The notes beneath the pieces are model-generated. The model ran no database searches. It was given only the letters and a program-made list of their open reading frames with translations, and was not told the origin of the DNA. DNA of 6,242 bases, from assembly GCA_955652245.1 (NCBI GenBank), contig CATPAV010000149.1, forward strand, positions 1 to 6,242, given 5' to 3'. The DNA comes from an uncultured Candidatus Udaeobacter sp. (GTDB lineage: Bacteria; Verrucomicrobiota; Verrucomicrobiia; Chthoniobacterales; UBA10450). Of the stretch, positions 5,953 to 6,242 are shown in pieces (within the stretch, counting starts at the first letter, position 1; each line of letters opens with the position of its first letter). A program made the translations under genes and the position numbers.

Positions 5953-6242
5953 GGCGCCGGTGAGGCGGACGCTTCAGGAGAAGCCGAGACTTCAGGAGCT
6001 GAAGGAGCGCCGGAGCTTGTGCCTGTGCTCGGCGGGCCGGGCAATGGTTCAGGCGCAGTTGTGGTGTCCGGCGCAAGTGAAGCTGGCGGTGGCAGCGAAA
6101 CATCCGTCTCTGGCGCGGGCAACGGCGCTTCGTTATTTGCCGGACCTGGCTTCGCCCCCGCCCCGCTTTTGGCCGTCCGCGCCGCATTTGCAGCTCCTTT
6201 TTTCTTCCCTGCGTCCGCCGTGGTAAAGGCAGGCTGAAGCAC
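5949..6242 (-). CDS. C-terminal Pro/Ala-rich end of an unidentified protein (5' end outside window)
   Basis: The frame stays open to the window edge. A GTG occupies the last three bases (6242-6240), but this is probably an internal Val codon. The visible 97 residues begin with a short ordinary stretch (LQPAFTTADAG), pass through a Lys/Ala-rich segment (KKKGAANAARTAKSGAGAK) and end in about 65 residues dominated by Pro, Ala, Ser, Thr and Glu. Near the end the hexapeptides PEVSAS and PEASAS stand in tandem; on the plus strand CTTCAGGAG recurs 18 bp apart at 5972 and 5990. This looks like a disordered tail of an envelope protein. The gene ends in TGA overlapping the GTG of the lptE-like gene. 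A BamD/ComL-type lipoprotein or another TPR protein would fit that position in Verrucomicrobiota, but no diagnostic domain is in view, so I do not assign a function. Confidence 0.6.
   Translation of the reverse strand: MLQPAFTTADAGKKKGAANAARTAKSGAGAKPGPANNEAPLPAPETDVSLPPPASLAPDTTTAPEPLPGPPSTGTSSGAPSAPEVSASPEASASPAP

Noticed and set aside
5569..6237. Long plus-strand open frame opposite the lptE-like gene and the Pro/Ala-rich tail
   Set aside because: It starts at a TTG without a convincing ribosome site and encodes Ala/Gly/Ser low complexity, the mirror of the Pro/Ala-rich codons on the other strand. The minus-strand genes have a lipobox, family similarity and a GTGA junction.

Overview
This window looks like ordinary chromosomal sequence from a Gram-negative, GC-moderate bacterium. 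The best guess is Verrucomicrobiota of the soil Chthoniobacterales/Spartobacteria type. This rests on the style of the LptE-like lipoprotein (lipobox followed by GYHIGPVKP), the GldG-like/DUF4340 pair, a UbiE/MenG methylase with a TTG start, and a small KARWA-motif basic protein. Acidobacteriota is the main alternative. The assignment is an inference from protein style; no marker gene settles it.

Layout. Positions 1-3010 (+ strand) hold the end of an operon: the C-terminal part of a GldG-like ABC-transporter auxiliary protein, then 16 bp later a membrane-anchored DUF4340 protein built from four ~140-residue repeats. Both should present large soluble domains outside the inner membrane, the first on a C-terminal anchor and the second on an N-terminal one. 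They probably form the extracytoplasmic part of an ABC-2 type export system whose ATPase and permease would lie upstream. Positions 3011-3060 are a short convergent junction filled by a 51-bp inverted-repeat element that also supplies the stop codon of the next gene. Positions 3061-3801 (- strand) encode the quinone C-methyltransferase UbiE/MenG, with a good extended -10 promoter and a strong Shine-Dalgarno in front of a TTG start.

A divergent intergenic region (3802-3956) separates ubiE from a 106-residue, extremely basic protein on the + strand (3957-4277). That protein carries two ungapped copies of a KARWA-containing motif and is a candidate DNA-binding or nucleoid-associated protein. Next is tRNA-Leu(CAG) on the - strand (4375-4456).

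Positions 4561-6242 (- strand) are a tight gene cluster. It contains the Pro/Ala-rich C-terminal end of an unidentified protein, an LptE-like outer-membrane lipoprotein (4-nt GTGA overlap), and a kinesin-light-chain-type TPR protein (6-nt gap). The lipoprotein implies an LPS-type outer membrane.

The parts most worth a second look are the four-fold DUF4340 architecture, the duplicated motif in the small basic protein, and the inverted-repeat element between the convergent genes. I found no CRISPR array, insertion sequence, phage gene or defence system.
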